From contig NZ_FWFR01000002.1 in the NCBI RefSeq assembly GCF_900172325.1, positions 434,001-498,000 on the forward strand: 64,000 nt of DNA. The letters are read 5' to 3'. The notes beneath the pieces were generated by a model, which was given only the letters and a program-made list of their open reading frames with translations, searched no databases and was not told the DNA's origin. The stretch is from Oceanibacterium hippocampi. GTDB lineage: Bacteria > Pseudomonadota > Alphaproteobacteria > Sneathiellales > Sneathiellaceae. A program made the position numbers and the translations under genes. Below, piece after piece: positions 43,869 to 52,838 of the stretch. Each line of letters begins with the position of its first letter. Position 1 is the stretch's first letter.

Positions 43869-45650
43869 ATGGAAATGACCGTTCAGGAAAAGATCGCGGC
43901 CGCGCCCAAACCGACCGGTTCGGACTGGCTGGCGCCCGATTGCCACGGCGAGAACTTCTTCGAGATCGACGGCAGCCTGCAATCCTTGCTCGGCCATTAC
44001 CTGCCTGACGATCTGCGCCGCCACATGACGCCGCTCTACCATCGTCTGGGCGAAATTGCCGGTACCCGTCTCGACGAACTGGCGCGGACCTGCGACCGCC
44101 ATGTGCCGGTCCTCCATCACCGCGACGCCATGGGCCGCAATCGCGACTGGATCGAGTTTCACCCCGCCTATCGCGAGATGGAGAAGATCGGCTTCGGCGA
44201 TTTCGGCATTCACTGCATGTCGAACCGGGCCGGCGTCCATGGCTGGCCGACGAAGGTCCCGCCGGTCGGGAAATACATCTTCCAGTATCTTTTCGCGCAG
44301 GCGGAATTCGGCCTGCTCTGCCCGCTGTCGGTGAGCGAGACCAGCGCGCTGTTAATCGACCGCTATGCCGACGATGCACTGAAGGCGAAATACCTGCCGC
44401 GCATGCAGAGCCAGGACATGACAGAGCTCATGACCGGCGCCCAGTTCATGACCGAGAAGGCCGGCGGCTCCGATGTCGGCAACAGCGAACTGACGGCCCG
44501 CCTTGAGGACGGCGTCTGGCGGCTCTATGGCGACAAGTGGTTCTGTTCCTGCGCCGATGCCGATGTCGGCCTGCTGCTGGCCCGGCCGGAAGGCGCGCCT
44601 GGCGGCAGCGGCGGCCTGTCGCTCTTCCTGCTGCCCAAGACCCTCGACGACGGCAGCCGCAACCGCTACCGGATCGTCCGCCTAAAAGACAAGCTCGGGA
44701 CCCGCTCGATGGCGTCCGGCGAAATCATCTTCGAGGGCGCCGTCGCCCATCCGATCAGCAGCGCCGGGCCGCATCCGAACAACGGCCTGAAGCTGATGCT
44801 TGACCAGGTCAACATGTCGCGGCTCTCGCATGGCGTCCGCGCGGCCGGCATGATGCGCCGCTGCCTCAACGAGTCGCTCGCCGTGGCTCGGAACCGCGTC
44901 GCCTTCGGCGGCCGGCTGATCGACAAGCCGCTGATGCGGCGGTCGCTGATGAAACTGATGGTGCCGACCGAACAGGCGCTCTCCTTCTCGCTGTTCACCG
45001 CCGTCACGCTCGACCAGGCCAACCGGGGCGACCGCAAGGCGAAACAGTTGCTCCGCATCCTCACCGGGCTGCTGAAATTCCGCACCGCGCGCGACAATAT
45101 CCGCGTCGCCACCGGGGCGATGGAAGTCCGCGGCGGCAACGGCTTCATCGAGGACTGGGTGAATGCCCGGCTCCTTCGCGATGCCCATGTCGGGGTGATC
45201 TGGGAGGGAACGTCCAACATCAACGCGCTGGACGTGGTGATGCGGGCAGTCGGCAAGGTCGGCGCGCACGAGGATCTGGCAACAGCCCTCGGCGACATGG
45301 CCGCCGGCGACGCCATTCCCGGCCAGTTCCAGGGCGAACTCGGCGGCCTCGTCAAGCGCGCCGTCGCCTTCGCCGGGGAAGTCGCGGCAGCGGGCGACGA
45401 AGGCCGCTCGCGGCAGGCGGCGGACGCCCTCTACAATGTCACCAGCGCGGTCCTGCTGGCCGGCGAAGGGGCTGCGTCGGGCCTGCGTGGCGGCGATGCG
45501 CGGCGCCTCCTGCTCGCCCGCATGGTGGTCGATCACCGGTTGCGCCCGGCCGATCCGCTGTCCGGCTCGGCGAGCGACACGGCGCTGATCGATGCGCTCC
45601 TCGACGAGCGGCCGGTCGACCTCGCGACCGCCCAGGGCCTCGTCGGATAG
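43869..45650 (+). CDS. Acyl-CoA dehydrogenase, AidB-like
   Basis: 593 residues, longer than standard acyl-CoA dehydrogenases (about 380-400), as in the AidB branch. The FAD/substrate region MTGAQFMTEKAGGSDVG, LKDKLGTRSMASGEI and the C-terminal NGFIEDWVNARLLRDAHVGVIWEGTSNIN are all diagnostic, with the catalytic-type Glu in WEGT kept. AidB-like proteins bind DNA and flavin and their substrates are unclear. GGGGAG precedes the ATG at 43869. Probably controlled by the divergent LysR regulator. Confidence 0.9.
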   Translation: MEMTVQEKIAAAPKPTGSDWLAPDCHGENFFEIDGSLQSLLGHYLPDDLRRHMTPLYHRLGEIAGTRLDELARTCDRHVPVLHHRDAMGRNRDWIEFHPAYREMEKIGFGDFGIHCMSNRAGVHGWPTKVPPVGKYIFQYLFAQAEFGLLCPLSVSETSALLIDRYADDALKAKYLPRMQSQDMTELMTGAQFMTEKAGGSDVGNSELTARLEDGVWRLYGDKWFCSCADADVGLLLARPEGAPGGSGGLSLFLLPKTLDDGSRNRYRIVRLKDKLGTRSMASGEIIFEGAVAHPISSAGPHPNNGLKLMLDQVNMSRLSHGVRAAGMMRRCLNESLAVARNRVAFGGRLIDKPLMRRSLMKLMVPTEQALSFSLFTAVTLDQANRGDRKAKQLLRILTGLLKFRTARDNIRVATGAMEVRGGNGFIEDWVNARLLRDAHVGVIWEGTSNINALDVVMRAVGKVGAHEDLATALGDMAAGDAIPGQFQGELGGLVKRAVAFAGEVAAAGDEGRSRQAADALYNVTSAVLLAGEGAASGLRGGDARRLLLARMVVDHRLRPADPLSGSASDTALIDALLDERPVDLATAQGLVG

Positions 45651-45654
45651 CCTT

Positions 45655-46572
45655 TCAGGCGCCTTCCGGCCGGGGCAACGAACCTGCCGCGCGGCGGATC
45701 AGGGGCGCGGCGAAATCGACGAAGGCGCGGATCTTGGCAGCCGCGCGACTGCCCTCCTGATGAACGAGGTGGACCGGGACCTCGCGGCTCTCGTAGCCGG
45801 CCAGCAACTCGACGAGCGCGCCCCGGGCAATCGCCGCATCGACCTGGTAGGAGAAGGCCCGGGCGATCCCGAAGCCGGCAATCGCGGCGTCGATCGCGGC
45901 ACTTACCGTGTTGACCCGGAGCGTCGGCGCCGGACGGGCGACACGGCGGACGCCGCCGCGCACGAAATCCCAGTTCCCTGCCGCGCCGCTGCCGGTGGCG
46001 AGGACGATCCTGTGCCGGGCGAGATCCTTCGGCGCCTGCGGCGCGCCATGGCGGTCGAGATAGGCGGGCGCCGCCACGACAATACGGCGGAGCGTCCCGA
46101 CCCGGCGCGCGACAAGCGATGAATCCGGCAGGTCGCCGATGCGGAGCGCGACGTCGAAACCCTCCTCGATCAGGTCGGCAATGCGGTCGAGAAAGACCGC
46201 CTCGGCGGTCATCGCCGGGTGACGGTCAAGGAAGTCGCAGAGGGCCGGCGCGACGAAGCGCTCGCCGAACAGCACCGGGGCGGTCACCCGGAGCCGGCCA
46301 TGCGGCGCCTCGTGCAAACCGGCGGCCGACGCCTCCGCCTCGTTCAGGTCGCGCAGGATGGTCGCCGCGTCGACCCGGAAGCGCTCGCCGGCGGCGGTCA
46401 GTGCCACCCGGCGCGTGGTCCGCACGAAAAGCGCCGTCGCCAGGCGCGCCTCCAGCGCCGATATCGTCCGCGTCACCGCAGGCGGCGACATGCCGAGCCG
46501 TCGGGCGGCGGCGCTGAACGCGCCCTCCTCCGCCACGGCGAGAAAGGTCGAAAGTTCCCGGAATCGATCCAT
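45655..46572 (-). CDS. LysR-family regulator
   Basis: 305 residues; start at 46572 with GGAGGAAT directly upstream. The HTH region (FLAVAEEGAFSAAARRLGMSPPAVTRTISALEARL) is followed by LFVRTTRRVALTAAGERF and an effector domain, with a C-terminal PLIRRAAGSLP tail. The start codon overlaps one of three ATTATTCC/GGAATAAT octamers in the divergent promoter, which strongly suggests autorepression together with control of the flavin-fold gene at 46681. Confidence 0.92.
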   Translation of the reverse strand: MDRFRELSTFLAVAEEGAFSAAARRLGMSPPAVTRTISALEARLATALFVRTTRRVALTAAGERFRVDAATILRDLNEAEASAAGLHEAPHGRLRVTAPVLFGERFVAPALCDFLDRHPAMTAEAVFLDRIADLIEEGFDVALRIGDLPDSSLVARRVGTLRRIVVAAPAYLDRHGAPQAPKDLARHRIVLATGSGAAGNWDFVRGGVRRVARPAPTLRVNTVSAAIDAAIAGFGIARAFSYQVDAAIARGALVELLAGYESREVPVHLVHQEGSRAAAKIRAFVDFAAPLIRRAAGSLPRPEGA

Positions 46573-46616
46573 TATTCCTCCAGATGGAATAATTTCTTTC
46601 GATCTTCCATTATTCC
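46571..46616. promoter_or_regulatory. Three-octamer inverted repeat operator
   Basis: ATTATTCC (46571-46578), GGAATAAT (46586-46593) and ATTATTCC (46609-46616) are perfect copies in alternating orientation. The first two form a palindrome with a seven-base spacer, the last two one with a 15-base spacer. The first copy overlaps the LysR start codon. It is the only AT-rich part of this region and is a very probable site for the LysR protein. Confidence 0.7.
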
Positions 46617-46680
46617 GGCGATGCATGAAAGAGACTATCTTCCCGGTAACGTCGACCATCCTCGAACGGGGAGACCTGCA

Positions 46681-47310
46681 ATGACCCGCGCCTTTACCGA
46701 GATCGCCTTCACGCCGACCGTGCTCGCGGAGCAGGAGCGCCAGGGCTCGGCCCGCGCCTATCGGGCAATCATGGCCCCGGGCGCGGAACCGGCCGACCGG
46801 CTCGGCCTTGCCGAGGCCCGTTTCGTTGCCGCCAGGGACGGCTTCTACCAGGCGACGGTGTCCGAGACCGGCTGGCCCTACGTGCAGTTTCGCGGCGGAC
46901 CGGTCGGGTTTCTCAAGGTGGTCGACGAGAAGACCCTCGCTTACGCCGATTTCCGTGGCAACCGGCAGTATCTGAGCGTCGGCAACCTGAAGGCCGATGA
47001 CCGGGTGGCGCTTTTCCTGATGGATTACCCGAACCGCCGACGGCTGAAGATCTGGGGCCGGGCGCGACTCATCGACCTGGCCGACAACCCGGACCTGGTG
47101 GCCAGCCTGCACGATCCCGCCTACGAGGCCCGGCCCGAACGCGCGGTGGTGATAACCGTCGCCGCCTTCGACTGGAACTGCCAGAAGCATATCCCGTCGC
47201 GGCTGACCCTCGACGAACTGGAATTCCACCTGTCGCCGATCCGGGACGAGCTGAACACCCTTCGCGCGGAGAACGCGGCGCTCAAGGAACGGCTGGCGGC
47301 AACGGCCTGA
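46681..47310 (+). CDS. Pyridoxamine 5'-phosphate oxidase-fold flavoprotein
   Basis: 209 residues, start at 46681 preceded by GGGGAG. A split-barrel flavin-binding fold: VSETGWPYVQFRGGPVGFLKVVDEKTLAYADFRGNRQYLSVGN matches the general stress/PNPOx-like group, and RRRLKIWGRARLID follows. The C-terminus has a heptad-like helix (LNTLRAENAALKERL). Likely an FMN reductase or oxidase of unknown substrate, controlled by the divergent LysR regulator. Confidence 0.88.
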   Translation: MTRAFTEIAFTPTVLAEQERQGSARAYRAIMAPGAEPADRLGLAEARFVAARDGFYQATVSETGWPYVQFRGGPVGFLKVVDEKTLAYADFRGNRQYLSVGNLKADDRVALFLMDYPNRRRLKIWGRARLIDLADNPDLVASLHDPAYEARPERAVVITVAAFDWNCQKHIPSRLTLDELEFHLSPIRDELNTLRAENAALKERLAATA

Positions 47311-47318
47311 AAGCCCCG

Positions 47319-48623
47319 TCAGCGGCGCTGCACTTCGTCGAGCCGGAGCGCGTAGAGCCCGCCCGCCGTGGCCATCGCCGCGAAAAGCCAGATCACGGTC
47401 CGCGCGCCGGCCAGTTCCGCGATCACCCCGAACCCGCCGCCGATGGCGAGCAGCAGTCCGATCGCGGTATTGGACAACGCCGTGTAGGCGGCGCGCTTCG
47501 CGTCCGGCGCCATGTCGACCACATGCGTCGAGCGGCCGATCCGGACCCCGTGATGGGCGATCATCAGGATGAACAGGAAGATCGGGTAGACCGATCCGGC
47601 GAGCCCGCTACTGGCGGTGAACCCGTCGAAGAGCGCGACCCCGGCAAGCGCCGACGCGGCGACGAACCCGGCGGTGGCGAGCACCTTGCGGCTCGAAGTA
47701 TCGGAGAATCGGCCCCAGGCATAGGTGCTGACGACCGCCGCGAGACCGGCCGCGACGACGAACAGTCCGAGACGGCCGAATTCCCGGGCCTCGCCACCGC
47801 CTGACAGCGACAGCAGGTAGGGCGGCGCGAGCGCCGTCGCCATCAGGAGCCCGCGCGCAATGATGAAATCGCGCAGTTCCGGAGCCTCGCGAAGCAGCGC
47901 GATCTGGCGGAACGGGCTGGGCCGCTCGTCACCCTCGGGCTCGGTCGCCTCCTCCCGGAGGCCGGCGAACAGGATCCCCGCCAGCAGCCAGAATCCGGCC
48001 GCGACGAAAAGCGCGCCACCGACCACCGCGAGCGTCCGGTCGAGCAGGCCGAAACTGAGCAGCGTGCCGTAGACCAGCACCAGCGCCGCGGCGACCGTGT
48101 TGGCCGTGCCCGTCGCCGTGCCGCGCGTCGCCCGCGCGACGGTGCGGCCGAGCACGTCCTTGTAGGCGACCGAGCAGACGCTGCGGGCCAGCGAGAAGAG
48201 CGCCAGCAGCAGGACCACGGTCCAGCCGGCGACCACGCCGTCCAGCGTCAGTACCGCGACAGCCATCCCGGCGACCATCAACCCCTGGACGATGCTGCCG
48301 CCACTCCACAGCCATTTTCGCACCCGCAGGCGGTGCATGAAGGCGCTGACGGCGAGTTGCGGCAACAGCGCGCCGGCCTCGCGAACCGGGACCAGGAAGC
48401 CGATCAGGTAGGCCGGTGCGCCGAGCGCGTTCAGGAGCCAGGGCAGCACGAGCTTCGGATCGGCAAGGCCATCACCGGCCTTGGTCGCGGCCAGCGCGGC
48501 CACGTGGATCAGGAAGTTCCGCGGCTGCGCCTCGCGGATCCCGGGCGACAGTTCGTTGAGCGCGGTCTCGTTCTGGTCGCCGGTCAGGCGGTCGTAGGCG
48601 GCCTCGGCCAGACGTCCGCTCAT
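47319..48623 (-). CDS. MFS transporter
   Basis: 434 residues, 12 predicted helices after a 50-residue hydrophilic N-terminus. GFLVPVREAGALLPQLAVSAFM and RVRKWLWSGG mark the first half, and RFSDTSSRKVLATAGF the second. Substrate unknown. It overlaps the upstream DUF2177 gene by four bases, so both belong to one leftward unit starting with the TPP enzyme or the acyl-CoA dehydrogenase. Confidence 0.87.
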   Translation of the reverse strand: MSGRLAEAAYDRLTGDQNETALNELSPGIREAQPRNFLIHVAALAATKAGDGLADPKLVLPWLLNALGAPAYLIGFLVPVREAGALLPQLAVSAFMHRLRVRKWLWSGGSIVQGLMVAGMAVAVLTLDGVVAGWTVVLLLALFSLARSVCSVAYKDVLGRTVARATRGTATGTANTVAAALVLVYGTLLSFGLLDRTLAVVGGALFVAAGFWLLAGILFAGLREEATEPEGDERPSPFRQIALLREAPELRDFIIARGLLMATALAPPYLLSLSGGGEAREFGRLGLFVVAAGLAAVVSTYAWGRFSDTSSRKVLATAGFVAASALAGVALFDGFTASSGLAGSVYPIFLFILMIAHHGVRIGRSTHVVDMAPDAKRAAYTALSNTAIGLLLAIGGGFGVIAELAGARTVIWLFAAMATAGGLYALRLDEVQRR

Positions 48624-49027
48624 GCCGGCCCGCCGATGGCGGCTGCGGCATGGAAGCCGGCCAGCGCCGAGGCCCCGGTGAGACAGCTCCCCCAGGCCAG
48701 GTCGACGGCGGAGAGCCGCCAGGGCCAGCCTTTCAGGGTCGCGAGATTGGTCAGGTTGTAGGCGCCGTACGCGACCAGCCCGAGCAGCAAGCCCCGGCCG
48801 AGCACCGCCACGGCGCTACCCGTCTCAAGCGCTGGCAATACGGCAAAGACGACGATGCCGACGACATGGACGAGATAGAACAGGAAGGCGACGCCAAGAC
48901 GCGGCCGCGGCCGCAGCATATCGCCGAGCCCGGTGACATAGAAGCGCCGGGCGACGATGCCGAGCCACAACAGGTCAAGGACGAGGAACGCGGCCAGCGC
49001 CGCGCCGTAGGCAACGAACGGCTGCAT
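48620..49027 (-). CDS. DUF2177 family membrane protein
   Basis: 135 residues from the ATG at 49027, which follows the stop of the TPP enzyme gene by ten bases; an ATG at 49054 would overlap that gene. Four membrane helices; LVLDLLWLGIVARRFY in the first helix and YGAYNLTNLATLKGWPW are typical of DUF2177. Function unknown. Confidence 0.85.
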   Translation of the reverse strand: MQPFVAYGAALAAFLVLDLLWLGIVARRFYVTGLGDMLRPRPRLGVAFLFYLVHVVGIVVFAVLPALETGSAVAVLGRGLLLGLVAYGAYNLTNLATLKGWPWRLSAVDLAWGSCLTGASALAGFHAAAAIGGPA

Positions 49028-49037
49028 CGCCAGGGCC

Positions 49038-50681
49038 TCAGAAGGCGTCGTCATAGGCGCGCGCTCCGATCTCGCAGGCAACCAGCGTGAAGCCGTCGCG
49101 GCGAAAGCCGGCGGCCAGTTCCCGTTCCAGCGTCGCCACGTCGGTTGCCCGGCAGCCATGGCCTCCCATCGCGGCCGCCACGGCGGCTAAATCCGTCGCC
49201 CCGAAATCGACGCCGACATTGCGCCGGCTCGCGCCGCGCTGTTTCAGTTCGATCAGCGCCAGCGACGCATCCACCATGACCAGGACGACCAGCGACAGCT
49301 CGAGATCGCGAAGCGTGGCAAGCTCGCCCAGCACCATCTCGAGCCCGGCATCGCCCATGACCGCCAGGACCGGCCGGTCCGGTGCCGCCAGCTTGTGGCC
49401 GATCGCGAGCGGAAGCGCGCAGCCCATCGTGCAGAGCGCGGTCGATTGCAGCAGGGTCCGTTCGGCGTAACAGGTCCACATCTGGCTCAGCAGGATGCGG
49501 TGGGCGCCGCTGTCGGCGGTCACCACGGTGTCCCGGGGAACGGCCCGCCGGGCCGCGGCGAAGGCCGCATGCGGCCCCCAGGCGGGCCTGTCGGCGAACA
49601 GGCCGTGCAGCCGGGCACGGGCCTGCGCCGGCGCCCGCTCCGGCCAGGTCTCGCCGCCCGGCTCAAGGCCGGCGCCGATGGCGGCGATGCCCCGTCCGAC
49701 ATCGCCGACGAACGAGAGCGCGGCGCCGTGCATGCCGTGCCGGTTCGGAACATGGGTGAATTCGATGGCTTTCGCCGGGTCCCAGGGATCACGCCAGCCG
49801 ATGCGCATCTCGATCGGGTCGTAGCCGGCCAGCAGGATCAGGTCGGCGGCCTCCAGCAGCGGCATCACCTCGCGGTCCGAACGGGGCGACAGGCCGTGCC
49901 CGCCGAGCGCAAGCTCGTGATCCTCGGGCAGGATGCCCTTGGCCTTGTAGGTCGTGAGCAGCGGCATCCGGAACCGCTCGACGAGCGCGCGGATCTCGAT
50001 CCCCGCGTCGTGATGCAGCGCGCCCATGCCGGCGATCATCAGGGGCCGCACCGCGTTCGCCAGCATTGCCCGGGCCTGGTCCAGCGCCGCCCCGCCGGCC
50101 GGCGCCATCGGCGGTTCCATCGGCACCGCGACCCGGCCCGGCTCGCGCTGGTCGTGGCCGGCGAGTCCGATCGGGACATCGACATGGACAGGCCCCGGCG
50201 GATCGGCGAGCGCGATCGCCACCGCCCGGTCGATCAGCAGGTCGGCGGCCCCGTCGACCATCGACAGGCTGGCCTTGGTGATCGGCCGCATCAGCGCCTG
50301 ATGGTCGAAGACCTGGTGCGTATAGGATGCGGCTTCGACCGCATCCACCGCGCCGGACAGCACGATCAGCGGCACCTGGTCCTGCCAGCCGTTGGCGACC
50401 GCGTTGACCCCGTTGGCAAGGCCCGGGCCGATGGTGGCAAGCAGGATGCCCGGAGCACCGGTCGCGTGGAAGCTGCCCTCCGCCATGAAGGCGGCCGAAT
50501 TCTCGTGCTTGCAGAGGGTGAAGGCGATGCCGGCATCGTCGAGCGCCTGCATCATCGCCAGGACCTCGCCGCCGGGAATGCCGAAGGCATGGCGGCAGCC
50601 GGCGGCATGGAGCCGCCGGGCGATCAGCGTCGCGACGTCAGGCAACGCCGCGGTCCCGGCCACTGCCGTCCGCGGCGGCAA
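49038..50681 (-). CDS. Thiamine pyrophosphate enzyme, acetolactate synthase/decarboxylase-like
   Basis: 547 residues. The N-terminal FGIPGGEVLAMMQALDD and CKHENSAAFMAEG contain the conserved catalytic Glu of TPP decarboxylases, and the central domain (LMIAGMGALHHDAG) is present. In the C-terminal cofactor motif, the GDG start is GDA (MGDAGLEMVLGEL) and the usual Asn of the Mg site appears as Val (VMVDASL), which is unusual. The enzyme could decarboxylate a 2-oxo acid; it is probably not the biosynthetic IlvB. Its 5' end overlaps the acyl-CoA dehydrogenase gene by 44 bases. Confidence 0.85.
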   Translation of the reverse strand: MPPRTAVAGTAALPDVATLIARRLHAAGCRHAFGIPGGEVLAMMQALDDAGIAFTLCKHENSAAFMAEGSFHATGAPGILLATIGPGLANGVNAVANGWQDQVPLIVLSGAVDAVEAASYTHQVFDHQALMRPITKASLSMVDGAADLLIDRAVAIALADPPGPVHVDVPIGLAGHDQREPGRVAVPMEPPMAPAGGAALDQARAMLANAVRPLMIAGMGALHHDAGIEIRALVERFRMPLLTTYKAKGILPEDHELALGGHGLSPRSDREVMPLLEAADLILLAGYDPIEMRIGWRDPWDPAKAIEFTHVPNRHGMHGAALSFVGDVGRGIAAIGAGLEPGGETWPERAPAQARARLHGLFADRPAWGPHAAFAAARRAVPRDTVVTADSGAHRILLSQMWTCYAERTLLQSTALCTMGCALPLAIGHKLAAPDRPVLAVMGDAGLEMVLGELATLRDLELSLVVLVMVDASLALIELKQRGASRRNVGVDFGATDLAAVAAAMGGHGCRATDVATLERELAAGFRRDGFTLVACEIGARAYDDAF

Positions 50682-51861
50682 GACGGAGATGCCCGTCGCG
50701 GGTCTGCGGCAGCTTCATGCCGAGGATCGAACCGGCGACCTGGGTGCGCAGGATCTGGGCCGTGCCCCCGCCGATGGTGAACATGCGGACATCGCGGGCC
50801 ATCCGCTCGAGCGGGCGGTTCCGGGAATAGCCGGCGGCGCCGTGAACCTGCAGCGCGTCGTTGACTACCTTGAAGGCGGTTTCGGCGGCGAAGATCTTCG
50901 CCTGCGCCGCCTCGCGCATGTCGGGAAAGCCGGTGCCGGCACCGGCCGCCGCCTTGTAGATCAGCGACTGGGCGGCGGCGAGGCCGATCGACATGTCGGC
51001 CAGCATCCATTGCAGGCCCTGGAACTCGGCGATCGGGCGGCCGAACTGATGGCGTTCCTTCGCATAGGCAAGGGCGATCTCGTAGGCGCCCTGGGCGATC
51101 CCGAGGGCGACCGTGCCGGCGCCGACGCGCTGGGCATTGTAGGCGTTCATCAGGCCGGCAAAGCCGCGTTTCAGCCCCTCCGGCGGGATCAGCGCCATGG
51201 CCGCCGGGATCTCCAGGTCCTCGAACAGGATCTCGGTTTCGGGAATGCCGCGCAGACCCATCGCGGGTTCGCGCCGGCCGATCTTCAGCCCCTCGTCCTC
51301 GCCGCGCACGGCGATGAAGCCGCCGATGCCCTGGTCCTGCCCGTCCTCGATCACGCGCGCGAAGATCAGGTGCAGGCGCGAGACGCCGCCGCCGGTGATC
51401 CAGTGCTTGCGGCCGTTCAGGACATAGCGGTCGCCACGCTTCACCGCGGTCGTCGTCATCTCGGTGGCGGCCGATCCAGCGTCCGGTTCGGTGATGCAGA
51501 TCGCCGGCTTGTCGCCGTCGAGCACCAGCGCCGCGGCGCGGCGCTTCTGCGCCTCGGTGCCGAACTTCATGATCGCGCCGATTGCCCCCATGTTGCCCTC
51601 GACGACGATCCGGCCGGTCACACCGCAGACCTGCGCCATCTCCTCGATCACCAGCACGACATCGAGATAGGACAGCCCCTGCCCGCCGTATTCGGCCGGG
51701 ATCGTCATCCCCATGAAGCCCGCCTCGGTGAGCCTCGCCACGTTGTCCCACGGATACTCCTCCGTGCGGTCGACTTCCGCCGCCCGGCCCAGGATCTCGC
51801 CCCGGGCCAGCGCCCGCGCACGCGACTGCAGCCGCTGCTGTGCCTCGTCCAGTCCGTACAT
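50638..51861 (-). CDS. Acyl-CoA dehydrogenase with GGGT in place of the catalytic EGT motif
   Basis: 407 residues; start at 51861 preceded by AAGGAAT. Typical features are MTIPAEYGGQGLSYLD, CITEPDAGSAATEM, RHWITGG-like substrate region (NGRKHWITGG) and QFGRPIAEFQGLQWMLADM. At the position of the catalytic Glu, where standard enzymes have YEGT, this protein has IGGGTAQILR. Such variants are known among non-canonical acyl-CoA dehydrogenases that use another base or a different reaction. It is followed by the overlapping TPP enzyme gene, suggesting a shared pathway. Confidence 0.9.
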   Translation of the reverse strand: MYGLDEAQQRLQSRARALARGEILGRAAEVDRTEEYPWDNVARLTEAGFMGMTIPAEYGGQGLSYLDVVLVIEEMAQVCGVTGRIVVEGNMGAIGAIMKFGTEAQKRRAAALVLDGDKPAICITEPDAGSAATEMTTTAVKRGDRYVLNGRKHWITGGGVSRLHLIFARVIEDGQDQGIGGFIAVRGEDEGLKIGRREPAMGLRGIPETEILFEDLEIPAAMALIPPEGLKRGFAGLMNAYNAQRVGAGTVALGIAQGAYEIALAYAKERHQFGRPIAEFQGLQWMLADMSIGLAAAQSLIYKAAAGAGTGFPDMREAAQAKIFAAETAFKVVNDALQVHGAAGYSRNRPLERMARDVRMFTIGGGTAQILRTQVAGSILGMKLPQTRDGHLRLAAADGSGRDRGVA

Positions 51862-52019
51862 CGGAATTCCTTCCAGTTGCCCAACCCGGGACCGTCGAAC
51901 CACGGCAGGCCCGGCGTCGTTCTATCCTCGACCGCGACGGCGCGGGCCGCAAGCCCGCTCGACAGCCCGTCGCCGGCGCAATAGATAGGTGTCCAGACTT
52001 CTTGCAAGGGAGCGCCATC

Positions 52020-52724
52020 ATGGCAAAGGAGAAAGTCGCGATCGTGACCGCCGGTGGCAGCGGCATGGGAGCCGACTGCGCGCGCAAACTTTCCGAGGAC
52101 GGCTACAAGGTCGCCATACTCTCCTCCACCGCCAAGGCGAAGGCGCTCGCCACCGATCTCGGCGGCATCGCGGTGGTCGGCTCGAACCAGTCGAACGAAG
52201 ACCTCGGCGCACTCGTCGAGGCGACGATGAACGCCTGGGGCCGGATCGACGTCGTCGTCAACAGCGCCGGCCACGGGCCGAAGGGGGCGATCCTCGAGAT
52301 CAGCGACGAGGACTGGCAGCTCGGCATGGACACCTACCTGCTCAATGTCGTCCGTATCGCCCGCCTGGCGACACCGGTGATGAAGAAGCAGGGCGGCGGC
52401 GCCTTCGTCAACATCTCGACCTATGCGACCTTCGAGCCGGAGCCCGATTTCCCGACTTCCGGCGTGTTCCGGGCGGGCCTCGCGGCCTTCACCAAGCTCT
52501 TCACCGACCGCTACGCGGCCGACGGCATCCGCATGAACAACGTGCTGCCGGGCTTCGTCGACAGCCTGCCCGAGAAGGATGCGCGCCGGGAACGGATCCC
52601 GATGGGCCGCTATGGCAAGGTGCGTGAGGTCGCCGAACTGGTCGCCTTCCTCGCCTCCCCGAAGGCGTCATACATCACCGGGCAAAATATCCGCATCGAC
52701 GGCGGACTGACCCGCTCGGTCTGA
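52020..52724 (+). CDS. SDR-family protein lacking the YxxxK catalytic pair
   Basis: 234 residues; start at 52020 preceded by AAGGGAG. The Rossmann motif is TAGGSGMG and NSAG is present, then VNISTYATFEP gives the catalytic Ser position. Where the active-site Tyr-x3-Lys should occur, the sequence reads SGVFRAG, with Ser in place of Tyr and Arg in place of Lys. The C-terminal YITGQNIRIDGGLT is normal. So it probably binds NAD(P) but has lost or changed catalysis. It is divergent from the acyl-CoA dehydrogenase gene. Confidence 0.85.
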   Translation: MAKEKVAIVTAGGSGMGADCARKLSEDGYKVAILSSTAKAKALATDLGGIAVVGSNQSNEDLGALVEATMNAWGRIDVVVNSAGHGPKGAILEISDEDWQLGMDTYLLNVVRIARLATPVMKKQGGGAFVNISTYATFEPEPDFPTSGVFRAGLAAFTKLFTDRYAADGIRMNNVLPGFVDSLPEKDARRERIPMGRYGKVREVAELVAFLASPKASYITGQNIRIDGGLTRSV

Positions 52725-52838
52725 GCCGGCCGCGACGGCGCCTTCAACGGCCGGCGCTTGTCGGCGCTAAACGGGCGGTGTAAACCGGATCCGATTTCTC
52801 GGCCGCGCCCGCACCGGCCCAAGCAACGAAACGATGGT

